From contig SKTL01000446.1 of NCBI GenBank assembly GCA_007122555.1, positions 1 through 5,658 on the forward strand: a DNA stretch of 5,658 nt, in the 5' to 3' direction. Every line of letters starts with the position of its first letter. Within the stretch, counting starts at the first letter, position 1. This DNA is from Thermomicrobiaceae bacterium. GTDB taxonomy: Bacteria; Chloroflexota; Chloroflexia; Thermomicrobiales; Thermomicrobiaceae. The translations under genes were made by a program, and so were the position numbers. Below, piece by piece: positions 1-5,658 of this stretch. The notes below the pieces were generated by a model that saw only the letters and a program-made list of their open reading frames with translations, had not been told where the DNA came from and did no database searches.

Positions 1-684
1 CGGATCCAGCCAGGTCCAGAGCCCTCCATTCCAGAGCAGAACGCGATCATTCTCACCGATCTCGGGAAAGGCCGATCGCGGGCCGGGACCGGTCTTCTCC
101 GGCGTCTGCTCCGGATGGCCGAACGGGACGCAGTCAATGAGCGTTCGAAGTTCCGGGTCAAGTCGGGCGTGATCGGCCCGCAGCCTCCCGGCGGCAGCCA
201 GCGCGCCAAGCCAGAAATCGCGCTGGCGCTCCGAGGCGCAGATGAAGTAGTCACCCAGGGTCAACAACCGGTTCAGCGATCTGACATCGTCCGCACGGTC
301 GGGCTCGCCGCGCTCGGGACGAATCCGCGCGACCTCAAGTTTCTCGAGCATCGCCGGCGCATAGAGATCGATGACCAGATGCGCGGATTGAAGCGTCTCT
401 GGATCGCAGTGGTAATACGGAATGTCCTGCGCGACGACGATGTCATGCTCACGCGATTGCAGCAACCCGGCCTGCCAGGCGGGGAGTTCATCGCGAGAAT
501 CAGCAATGCCGTCAAACCAGCATAACTTGATGCCGTCGGGTGGGGAGATATCGACAGGAGACGGAGCGGCCAGCGTGACCTGATGCTCGCTGGCCAACAC
601 ACGGGCGAGGTTCCAGTAACGGATGCCCGTTCCGCTCATCCGCCTGCCTATCGCATCGGTTGCGAGCACCAGTATCGACGCCAT
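1..684 (-). CDS. GT-B glycosyltransferase, N-terminal half (partial, 3' end outside window)
   Basis: The reading frame is open for 228 codons from ATG at 684 to the left edge with no stop. I read it by reverse-complementing the sequence. The N-terminus has a beta strand (ILVLATDAIG, residues 4-13) followed by SGTGIRYWNLARVLA (17-31), the nucleotide-sugar transferase opening seen in GT4-like enzymes of actinobacterial and Chloroflexota surface-polysaccharide clusters. Further on are VIDLYAP (104-110), CASERQRDFWLG (149-160), VPFG (186-189) and LLWNGGLWTWLDP (216-228). The last of these begins the C-terminal, donor-binding Rossmann domain, which is cut off. Full members are usually around 400 residues, so about half is present. 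A GGAAGG ribosome site (698-693) with an 8-nt spacer supports this ATG. An in-frame GTG lies three codons upstream but overlaps that site. The gene follows fgd after 21 nt and is probably co-transcribed. Donor and acceptor sugars cannot be read from this part. The family call is firm; the role in cell-surface glycan synthesis is inferred. Confidence 0.85.
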   Translation of the reverse strand, partial: MASILVLATDAIGRRMSGTGIRYWNLARVLASEHQVTLAAPSPVDISPPDGIKLCWFDGIADSRDELPAWQAGLLQSREHDIVVAQDIPYYHCDPETLQSAHLVIDLYAPAMLEKLEVARIRPERGEPDRADDVRSLNRLLTLGDYFICASERQRDFWLGALAAAGRLRADHARLDPELRTLIDCVPFGHPEQTPEKTGPGPRSAFPEIGENDRVLLWNGGLWTWLDP

Positions 685-705
685 CAGCAGCACCTTCCGG
701 GGAAG

Positions 706-1710
706 CTAGTACCCCAGATCTCGCAGCTTCGGCAACACCTGCTCGCCATAGAGCTTGATGAACCGCTCCTGATCAGGACCCGGAGCGTGAAACACCAGAT
801 GACGGAACCCGAGATCCAGATACGGCTTGAGTTTCTCGATATGATCGTCCGGATCCGTTGAAACGATCCAGCGGCTGGCCGCCCGCTCGGCGGGAAGCGC
901 GTCTGCAAGCTTCTCCATCTCGATCGGATCCTCGACGCCGGTCTTCTCTTCCGGCGACAGGGCCAGGGCGCCCCAGTAGCGGGTATCTTCCATGGCGCGC
1001 TCCCTGTCGGTGTCGAACGAGACCTTCATTTCGATCATCTTCTCGATGCCGTCATAGTCGCGACCAGCCTTGTCGGCGCCCTCGCGAACGCCGGGAAGCA
1101 GCTTCTCGCTGTATAGCGCCGGATCCTTCCCGCTGGTGCAGATAAAGCCGTCTCCCATCCGACCCGCCAGTCGCGCGGCCGTCGGACCGCCACCGGCAAT
1201 ATAGATCGGAATAGGCTCGTCCGGGCGGTCATAGACGGTCGCCTGGATCGTCTTGTAATACTCACCGTCCCAGGAGACGCGCTCTTCGGTCCAGAGCTTC
1301 TTCATCAGCTCGACGCTCTCGCGGAGACGTCCGAACCGCTCCTTGAACGGAGGCCACTCCATCCCGGTCGCCGGCACTTCGTTCAGCGACTCGCCGGTTC
1401 CGACACCGAGGAAGACCCGGCCCGGGTTCAGACATGCAATAGTGCCCATTGCCTGAGCGACAATCGACGGATGATACCGGAATGTCGGCGTCACCACGCT
1501 CGTGCCCAGCTTGATCGTCGAAGTTCGTTCACCAAGCGCGGCGACCCACGCCAGCGAAAACGGCGAATGCCCGCCAGTATGTCGCCATGGCTGGAAGTGA
1601 TCGCTCACGACGACCGAATCGAATCCGTGTTTCTCGGCGGAAATGCCGAAATCAAGCATCTCTCGCGGGGCAAACTGCTCCGCTGAGGCTTTGTAGCCTA
1701 GTGTCAGCAT
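706..1710 (-). CDS. fgd: F420-dependent glucose-6-phosphate dehydrogenase
   Basis: This 334-residue protein belongs to the luciferase-like (LLM) TIM-barrel family. By family knowledge it oxidises glucose 6-phosphate to 6-phosphogluconolactone while reducing coenzyme F420 to F420H2 in the cytoplasm. It closely resembles the 336-residue mycobacterial Fgd1 as I recall it. The opening [13 protein letters not shown], then SDHFQPWRH (36-44), TPTFRYHP and [10 protein letters not shown] (102-111), CTSGK (191-195) and DPIEMEK are shared. The residues known from Fgd1 to act in catalysis or F420 binding are present: Glu11, His38, Trp42 and Glu107 (Fgd1 Glu13, His40, Trp44, Glu109). So are the phosphate-binding Lys195, Lys256 and Arg280 (Fgd1 Lys198, Lys259, Arg283). 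There is no twin-arginine signal, which argues against the exported hydroxymycolic-acid dehydrogenase relative. GAGAAGGGAG at 1725-1716 lies 5 nt before ATG and overlaps the stop of the preceding gene. The gap to that gene is 13 nt, indicating one transcript and likely translational coupling. Confidence 0.95.
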   Translation of the reverse strand: MLTLGYKASAEQFAPREMLDFGISAEKHGFDSVVVSDHFQPWRHTGGHSPFSLAWVAALGERTSTIKLGTSVVTPTFRYHPSIVAQAMGTIACLNPGRVFLGVGTGESLNEVPATGMEWPPFKERFGRLRESVELMKKLWTEERVSWDGEYYKTIQATVYDRPDEPIPIYIAGGGPTAARLAGRMGDGFICTSGKDPALYSEKLLPGVREGADKAGRDYDGIEKMIEMKVSFDTDRERAMEDTRYWGALALSPEEKTGVEDPIEMEKLADALPAERAASRWIVSTDPDDHIEKLKPYLDLGFRHLVFHAPGPDQERFIKLYGEQVLPKLRDLGY

Positions 1711-1723
1711 TGAGGCTCCCTTC

Positions 1724-3022
1724 TCAATTCGTCAGGCCAGCGCGCCGATCCCTTCCCGGGAGACGCGTCTGCATGATCTGGTCCAGAACTTGGAATCGGT
1801 CCGGCCGGAACGCCGTCAGATCGTGCCGGGTCTCACCGTCCATAATCAACTCGGCAATGATCTCTCCGGTAACCGGGGCCATCGTGACGCCCAGCATACC
1901 GTGTCCGCCTGCAACGTAAACATTCTCCAGCTCCGGGATCTTTCCGATAAGCGGCAACCCGTCTGGCGTCATGGGACGCAATCCGGCCCACATGCTGCGC
2001 TTGCTCCCTCTGGACCATCCCGGAAGGCGCCGGTCGAGCGCAGCCGTCATCGACGCAATTCGCGTCGCGTCCATCGACTCGTCCGTTCCGGTCAGCTCCA
2101 TCATTCCGGCGAACCGGTTTGCGCACTGGAACGGGGTGCAGGCGATCTTCTCATCCGCCAGGTACAGCGGACCGCCCAGCGAGATCTCCGGATCCTGGAC
2201 TGTTATGCTGTAGCCCTTGCCCGCAACGATCGGCAGATCAAGTCCGAATAGTCGGCCCGTCTCCGCCATCCAGGCTCCAGTCGCAATGACCGCTGCATCG
2301 GCGTCGATCACGACATTTCCTGCGCGCACTCCGGTCACCCGACTTCCACGACTCTCAACCGAATCCGCCGCGCTCCGGTGAATCATCCCGTGGGGAATGA
2401 TCGTGTCCACCAGTGCAGAAATGACCGACTCGGGCCGAACGAACTGTTCGCCTGGAGCATGGACACCGCCCTGAACCGTCGAAGACATCGCTGGGAAGGC
2501 CGCTCGCAGTTCGCTCGCGTTCATCCGGTTGGCGGACAGATAGCCCCATGGCGCCAGCACGTTGAGTTCGTCGATGATGTGCTCAATATGCTCTGCTTGT
2601 TCGGCAACGAACGTAACGCCTGGCTGATCGTGTTCGAACGAGAGTCCAGCCGCTTGCCAGCGTCGATACCCGTCATACGATTCGACGTTCAGCCGTCCCT
2701 GCGCCAGAAGTCCCTGTCGGTGAGCAACCGGATTACAGTGGTTCCAGAACTGTGACAGCCATCGATAGTTTCCCGGAACGCTCGACACGTCGATCCGGAA
2801 CGGGGAATCTCGTTGCAACATCCAACGCGCGACCTGAAGAGGCAATCCGGGCGCCGGGACCGGAGCGGACAACGCCGGAACGACCCAGCCGGTGTTGCCG
2901 GACGACGCCGCGGAGCCAGGCGTGCGCGGATCGATCAGCGTCACCTGCGCGCCGCGCCAGATCAGCTCGACCGCGACGCCAAGCCCGATGATCCCCGCTC
3001 CCAGAATCACGACATGCCTCAC
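1724..3022 (-). CDS. DadA-type FAD-dependent amino-acid dehydrogenase (GTG start)
   Basis: This FAD oxidoreductase of the DAO superfamily most resembles D-amino acid dehydrogenase DadA. That enzyme oxidatively deaminates D-amino acids to 2-oxoacids and ammonia, passing electrons to the membrane quinone pool. With the GTG start it has 432 residues, close to E. coli DadA (432). The ADP-binding fold has GAGIIG at 8-13 and an acidic strand end at Asp31. [11 protein letters not shown] (40-50) matches the DadA block after the first Rossmann motif. KGYSITV matches the conserved KGYSLT block. [11 protein letters not shown] (345-355) and [12 protein letters not shown] (372-383) are the C-terminal DadA signatures. 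The GTG at 3022 is preceded by AGGAAGAGG with an 8-nt spacer and begins directly before the first strand, as in DadA. The frame stays open to a TTG at 3097, which has no ribosome site. It leads the operon with fgd. The exact substrate is uncertain: hydroxyproline or other imino/amino acid oxidases share this fold. Confidence 0.87.
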   Translation of the reverse strand: MRHVVILGAGIIGLGVAVELIWRGAQVTLIDPRTPGSAASSGNTGWVVPALSAPVPAPGLPLQVARWMLQRDSPFRIDVSSVPGNYRWLSQFWNHCNPVAHRQGLLAQGRLNVESYDGYRRWQAAGLSFEHDQPGVTFVAEQAEHIEHIIDELNVLAPWGYLSANRMNASELRAAFPAMSSTVQGGVHAPGEQFVRPESVISALVDTIIPHGMIHRSAADSVESRGSRVTGVRAGNVVIDADAAVIATGAWMAETGRLFGLDLPIVAGKGYSITVQDPEISLGGPLYLADEKIACTPFQCANRFAGMMELTGTDESMDATRIASMTAALDRRLPGWSRGSKRSMWAGLRPMTPDGLPLIGKIPELENVYVAGGHGMLGVTMAPVTGEIIAELIMDGETRHDLTAFRPDRFQVLDQIMQTRLPGRDRRAGLTN

Positions 3023-3030
3023 GTCAGACG

Positions 3031-3039
3031 CCTCTTCCT
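3031..3039 (-). promoter_or_regulatory. Ribosome binding site deciding the dadA-like start
   Basis: The minus strand reads AGGAAGAGG, a strong Shine-Dalgarno match, 8 nt before GTG at 3022. No comparable purine run precedes the alternative TTG at 3097, where the upstream bases are GATACCATGCGATC. This places translation initiation at 3022 and frees the 3023-3097 stretch to be leader and promoter DNA. Confidence 0.7.
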
Positions 3040-3067
3040 GATCGACGGATTCCGACAACGCCGTCTC

Positions 3068-3097
3068 ATAGTGCGGCGAACCTGCAACAATCGTCAA
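3068..3097 (-). promoter_or_regulatory. Candidate promoter for the leftward dadA-like/fgd/GT operon
   Basis: The minus strand has TTGACG (3097-3092), five of six bases of the sigma-70 -35 consensus. After 18 bp comes CACTAT (3073-3068), a weak -10 matching three of six, including the important second A and final T. An alternative -10, TATGAG, matches better but sits 21 bp away, which is too far. Transcription would start near 3060, giving a leader of about 38 nt that includes the ribosome site. The TTG that could be mistaken for a start codon would be part of the -35 box. This rests on pattern only. Confidence 0.25.
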
Positions 3098-3134
3098 GAT
3101 CGCATGGTATCGAGCGCATTCAATGCCGTTCAGC

Positions 3135-3140
3135 TATGCT
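3135..3140 (+). promoter_or_regulatory. Candidate -10 element for lhgO
   Basis: TATGCT matches four of six bases of the sigma-70 -10 consensus and lies about 55 nt before the lhgO GTG. No convincing -35 hexamer is found 16-18 bp upstream (that stretch reads around GAGCGC), so an activator or another sigma factor may be needed, or the site may be chance. It lies just before the inverted repeat at 3151-3161. Confidence 0.2.
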
Positions 3141-3150
3141 AGTCTCTAGG

Positions 3151-3161
3151 TCAGTCACTGA
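3151..3161. repeat. 11-bp perfect inverted repeat, possible operator
   Basis: TCAGTCACTGA is a perfect palindrome with 5-bp arms (TCAGT/ACTGA) around a central C. The flanking G on both sides ends the symmetry. It sits in the divergent intergenic region, downstream of the possible lhgO -10 and about 34 nt before the lhgO start, where a bound repressor would block transcription. A shorter symmetric element, CTAG-TCT-CTAG, lies just upstream at 3139-3149. The arms are too short and AT-rich for a terminator, and no T-run follows. Short sites of this size are typical of GntR-type or similar dimeric regulators, but no regulator gene is present in the window. Confidence 0.3.
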
Positions 3162-3194
3162 GGAAACAGGTGTGATGAGGAGTGAGACGAACTT

Positions 3195-4436
3195 GTGAGT
3201 AACTCGCACTCGACCGAGAGACAATTTGATATCGAATGGTCTGGCGACGTCGTTGTCGTCGGAGCCGGAATCGTCGGCCTCGCCGTCGCTCGCGAGATAC
3301 TCCGGCGCCGGCCCGAGACTCGGCTCGCCGTGCTCGACAAAGAAGATGGCATCGCCCGGCATCAGACCGGACACAACAGCGGCGTGATTCACTCCGGAAT
3401 CTACTACAAACCGGGATCGTTCAAGGCGAAGGCGTGCGTCGCCGGCTCCGCACAGATGATGCAGTTCTGCGAAGAACGGGAGATCCCGTATGAACGCTGC
3501 GGCAAGGTGATCATCGCGACGGAAGAGGAAGAGCTGCCGCGCCTCTACGATCTGCTCGAGCGAGGAAACGCCAACGGCTGTCCCGATCTCAGGATTATCG
3601 ACGCCGACGAACTCAAAGAGATCGAGCCGCACGCCACCGGAATCAAGGCGCTGCTGTCGCCAAACACCGGGATCGTCGATTACCGCCAGGTCGCCCGCGC
3701 CTATGCCGAAGACATCCGCAAGAGCTCCGGGCAGATCCGCACCGGTCATGAGGTCCTCGCGCTGCACCAGCGAGCCGATGGGGCCGTGCTGGAGACGACC
3801 GGCGGATACATCCAGGCGAAACGGGTCGTCACCTGCGGGGGGCTCTGGTCCGATCGCGTCGCCCGGCTCACCGGTGCGCCGAGGGAACCGCGAATCGTCC
3901 CCTTCCGCGGGGACTACTACATCCTGCGGAACGACCGGCGACACCTCGTGCGCAGCAACATCTATCCAGTACCAGATCCGCGCTTCCCGTTTCTCGGCGT
4001 TCACCTGACACCGCGCATTGACGGCGATATCTGGCTCGGGCCGAACGCAGTCCTTGCCTTCGCGCGGGATGGCTACACATTCCGGCAGTTCAATTTCGGC
4101 GACCTGCGCGAGATGGCGACCTTCGGCGGGTTTCTCCGGTTCGCGATGGCGAACTGGCGCACCGGGGCCGATGAGATGCTGCGCGATCTCAGCAAGAAAC
4201 GATTTCTCGCGTCGCTCCAGCGATACGTTCCGGAGCTCCGCATGGACGATCTCGTGCCGGGGCCGTCCGGGGTTCGCGCGCAGGCGCTGAGCGACGACGG
4301 TCAGCTCGTCGACGATTTCATCTTCAGCGAATCCGAGCGCATCCTGCACGTCCGGAATGCTCCGTCACCGGCAGCGACGTCATCACTGGTTATCGGACAG
4401 ATGGTTGTCGACCGGTTTGAGGAAATGGGTGGTTGA
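3195..4436 (+). CDS. lhgO: L-2-hydroxyglutarate oxidase/dehydrogenase
   Basis: This 413-residue FAD enzyme of the DAO superfamily oxidises L-2-hydroxyglutarate to 2-oxoglutarate. In E. coli the electrons go to the membrane quinone pool, and oxygen can also be an acceptor. The Rossmann motif is GAGIVG (23-28) with acidic Asp48 at the end of the second strand. The family hallmark HQTGHNSGVIHSGIYY follows at 56-71. Other blocks shared with E. coli LhgO are CGKVIIAT, the PNTGIVDYR segment, PFRGDYY, YPVPDPRFPFLGVHLTPRIDG (split by one or two changes), GPNAVLAF, GVRAQA, and NAPSPAATS near the C-terminus (388 on). The GTG start is the only start codon before the Rossmann strand, because an in-frame TGA lies at 3183. 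It adds about 17 residues compared with E. coli. GAGGAG (3177-3182) is 12 nt upstream, a rather long spacer. Known roles are metabolite repair of the by-product of malate dehydrogenase-like enzymes, or glutarate/lysine breakdown. No csiD-type partner is visible here. It is first gene of a unit with the PLP enzyme. Confidence 0.95.
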   Translation: MSNSHSTERQFDIEWSGDVVVVGAGIVGLAVAREILRRRPETRLAVLDKEDGIARHQTGHNSGVIHSGIYYKPGSFKAKACVAGSAQMMQFCEEREIPYERCGKVIIATEEEELPRLYDLLERGNANGCPDLRIIDADELKEIEPHATGIKALLSPNTGIVDYRQVARAYAEDIRKSSGQIRTGHEVLALHQRADGAVLETTGGYIQAKRVVTCGGLWSDRVARLTGAPREPRIVPFRGDYYILRNDRRHLVRSNIYPVPDPRFPFLGVHLTPRIDGDIWLGPNAVLAFARDGYTFRQFNFGDLREMATFGGFLRFAMANWRTGADEMLRDLSKKRFLASLQRYVPELRMDDLVPGPSGVRAQALSDDGQLVDDFIFSESERILHVRNAPSPAATSSLVIGQMVVDRFEEMGG

Positions 4437-4439
4437 TGG

Positions 4440-5567
4440 ATGGAATGGCGCTATCGCTGTCCAGCATGCGGATTTGAAGCCGAGCCCGAGCCAGTTCTCT
4501 GGCAATGTCCGGCCTGCGCCGGAGAATTGCTGATTGACGGATTACCCGACCGCGCCGTGGACGCATCAGCTCACGCTGCCGGAATCTGGCAATTCGAATC
4601 GATCCTGCCTGTAGAAACCCCATCGGCCGGAACACTCCTCGGCGAGGGAGACACCCCGCTAATCCCGTTCCACGTCGATGGCGTCACGATTCTCCTCAAG
4701 CTCGACAGCTTGCTGCCCACCGGGTCGTTCAAGGATCGGGGAGCCGCCGTTCTCTGCCAGTATCTCAAGCGCGTCGGCGTCACGAGAATCATCGTCGATT
4801 CGTCGGGCAACGCCGCCGCATCGATGGCCGCGTATGCCGCGGCAACCGGGCTCGAGTGCACCGTCTACGTTCCCGCCAGCGCATCGCCGGGCAAACTTGT
4901 CCAGGCGCGCGCGGCAGGCGCATGCGTCGTCCCGGTTGAGGGAAGCCGGGATGATGTCGCCGCCGCAGCTCAACAGGCCGCTGATTCCGACCGCACCGCC
5001 AGCTACGCCAGTCACAACTGGCATCCGGTCTTCGTTGAGGGTGTCAAGACCTGGGCGCTCGAAACGCACCGTCAACTCGGCGGACAGCTGCCCGACGCCG
5101 TCTATGTTCCGACCGGTGGCGGATCGGCGCTTGTTGGCGCCTGGCGGGGTTTCGGCGCTGTTTCGCGCTCCCTGCCGCGCCTGATCGCCGCGCAGCCCGA
5201 AGCCTGTTCGCCGATCGTGCGCGCCTGGCAAGAACATGCGCCGGTCTCACGCATGGAAGCTGGACCGACAATCGCCGAGGGGGCGAAAATCGCGCTCCCG
5301 TCACGCCCGCTGCAGATTCAACGCGCCCTTTCCGAAACTGACGGGCGAGGGATCGCGGTCAGCGAAGAACTGCTGATCGATACGCTCAAATTGCTCTGGT
5401 CGCGTGGGGTTTATGTCGAGCCGACTGGCGCGCTCGGCGTCGCAGCCTGCCGGGTCGCGATCACGAACGGAGAGGCTGTGCCGACGGACACGATCGTCGC
5501 CCACGTCACGGGACACGGCCTGAAATCCACGCCGGTCATCGAGCAGATCATGAATGAGTCCGTCTAA
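4440..5567 (+). CDS. Threonine synthase-family PLP enzyme with N-terminal zinc ribbon
   Basis: This 375-residue fold-type II PLP enzyme is of the short threonine synthase type (Thermus ThrC is about 350). An N-terminal zinc ribbon is formed by CPAC at 7-10 and again at 23-26. GEGDTPLIP (68-76) is the substrate-loop motif. The PLP-binding lysine is Lys98 in TGSFKDRGA. Asn124 in SSGNAAAS should contact the cofactor ring hydroxyl, and PTGGGSAL (224-231) forms the phosphate-binding loop. VEPTGALG (326-333) and VTGHGLKS (356-363) are C-terminal threonine synthase hallmarks, with Thr357 placed to contact the pyridine nitrogen. The canonical reaction is O-phospho-L-homoserine plus water giving threonine and phosphate. 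Relatives include threonine dehydratase and cysteate synthase, so the substrate is not proven. No hom or thrB gene is adjacent; the partner is lhgO, 3 nt upstream in the same frame. The ribosome site is weak (GGGTGG, 4427-4432), suggesting reinitiation after lhgO. Confidence 0.85.
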   Translation: MEWRYRCPACGFEAEPEPVLWQCPACAGELLIDGLPDRAVDASAHAAGIWQFESILPVETPSAGTLLGEGDTPLIPFHVDGVTILLKLDSLLPTGSFKDRGAAVLCQYLKRVGVTRIIVDSSGNAAASMAAYAAATGLECTVYVPASASPGKLVQARAAGACVVPVEGSRDDVAAAAQQAADSDRTASYASHNWHPVFVEGVKTWALETHRQLGGQLPDAVYVPTGGGSALVGAWRGFGAVSRSLPRLIAAQPEACSPIVRAWQEHAPVSRMEAGPTIAEGAKIALPSRPLQIQRALSETDGRGIAVSEELLIDTLKLLWSRGVYVEPTGALGVAACRVAITNGEAVPTDTIVAHVTGHGLKSTPVIEQIMNESV

Positions 5568-5658
5568 TCGGCTTCACGTTCGAGAAACGTCCTGATCCGG
5601 CGACCAACTGCTCGCGGGTGTTCCTCGGGCAGGAAATGGCTGGCATTATCGAAGATCA
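5564..5658 (-). CDS. Alpha/beta hydrolase, C-terminal 31 residues (partial, 5' end outside window)
   Basis: The minus strand is open from the right edge to TAG at 5566-5564. It encodes a tail beginning IFDNASHFLPEEHP and ending RTFLEREAD. The SHFLPEEHP block matches the stretch around the catalytic histidine in haloalkane dehalogenase, epoxide hydrolase and related alpha/beta hydrolases, followed by the usual final helix (AVGRRIRTFLERE). The His in ASHF would complete the Ser/Asp-His-acid triad. The nucleophile and acid lie beyond the window, so the specific activity cannot be named. The gene converges on the PLP enzyme, and their stop codons overlap by four bases (5564-5567). This leaves no room for an ordinary hairpin terminator between them. 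Confidence 0.7.
   Translation of the reverse strand, partial: IFDNASHFLPEEHPRAVGRRIRTFLEREAD

Noticed and set aside
115..525. A 136-codon plus-strand open frame at the left end
   Set aside because: It is the in-register antisense of the glycosyltransferase, whose minus-strand translation has clear GT-B motifs. The plus-strand product resembles nothing.
273..602. A 109-codon minus-strand open frame
   Set aside because: It overlaps the glycosyltransferase in another frame on the same strand, is rich in Arg and Ser as frame-shifted GC-rich DNA usually is, and does not match a family.
3139..3161. A possible terminator or riboswitch hairpin in the divergent intergenic region
   Set aside because: The inverted repeats have arms of only 4-5 bp and no following T-run, and the leader is too short for a structured aptamer. 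An operator is the more reasonable reading.
3120..4349. A 409-codon open frame on the minus strand, antisense to almost all of lhgO
   Set aside because: It lies exactly in codon register opposite lhgO. Antisense stops there would need sense codons TTA, CTA or TCA, which are rare in this GC-rich coding style, so the long open frame is expected by chance. It shows no recognisable domain, whereas lhgO matches its family throughout.
4436..4477. ATG overlapping the lhgO stop (TGATG) as start of the downstream gene
   Set aside because: This ATG is in a different frame and reaches a stop after about a dozen codons. The zinc-ribbon frame starts at the ATG at 4440.
4659..5237. A 192-codon minus-strand open frame antisense to the PLP enzyme
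   Set aside because: It is a composition-driven shadow of a strongly conserved threonine synthase-family gene, with no motif or ribosome site supporting it.

Overview
This 5.66 kb stretch is densely coding, GC-rich (roughly 60% by eye, not computed) bacterial chromosome. It holds six genes in three transcription units. The coenzyme F420-linked glucose-6-phosphate dehydrogenase narrows the host to an F420-using bacterium: an actinobacterium or a member of the Chloroflexota (for example Thermomicrobia-like). The glycosyltransferase type and gene mix lean me towards Chloroflexota, but this is inference, and there is no rRNA or housekeeping marker to settle it. I see no insertion sequence, CRISPR array, tRNA, phage gene or defence gene.

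Leftward unit (minus strand, about 3022 down to 1): a DadA-type FAD amino-acid dehydrogenase, then an F420-dependent glucose-6-phosphate dehydrogenase (fgd), then the N-terminal half of a GT-B glycosyltransferase that runs off the left edge. The gaps are 13 and 21 nt, and each gene has a good Shine-Dalgarno sequence, so this looks like one operon. The first gene most likely starts at a GTG at 3022, not at the TTG at 3097 that the longest reading frame would suggest.

Divergent control region (3023-3194, about 172 bp): this separates the leftward operon from the rightward one. It contains an 11-bp perfect inverted repeat, a weak -10-like hexamer facing right, and a -35-like TTGACG facing left.

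Rightward unit (plus strand, 3195-5567): an L-2-hydroxyglutarate oxidase (lhgO), then a zinc-ribbon, PLP-dependent threonine synthase-family enzyme. The two genes are in the same frame, separated only by a stop codon and one further codon. From the right edge, the last 31 residues of an alpha/beta hydrolase come in on the minus strand. Its stop codon overlaps the stop codon of the PLP enzyme.

Functionally, the centre of the window pairs two related FAD oxidases of the DAO superfamily, head to head. One probably deaminates D- or imino-type amino acids. The other returns L-2-hydroxyglutarate to 2-oxoglutarate. With the PLP enzyme this suggests amino-acid or 2-oxoacid turnover or metabolite repair, with fgd supplying F420H2. 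The families are known. The novelty, if any, lies in their arrangement, and I found no clear evidence of a wholly undescribed system.
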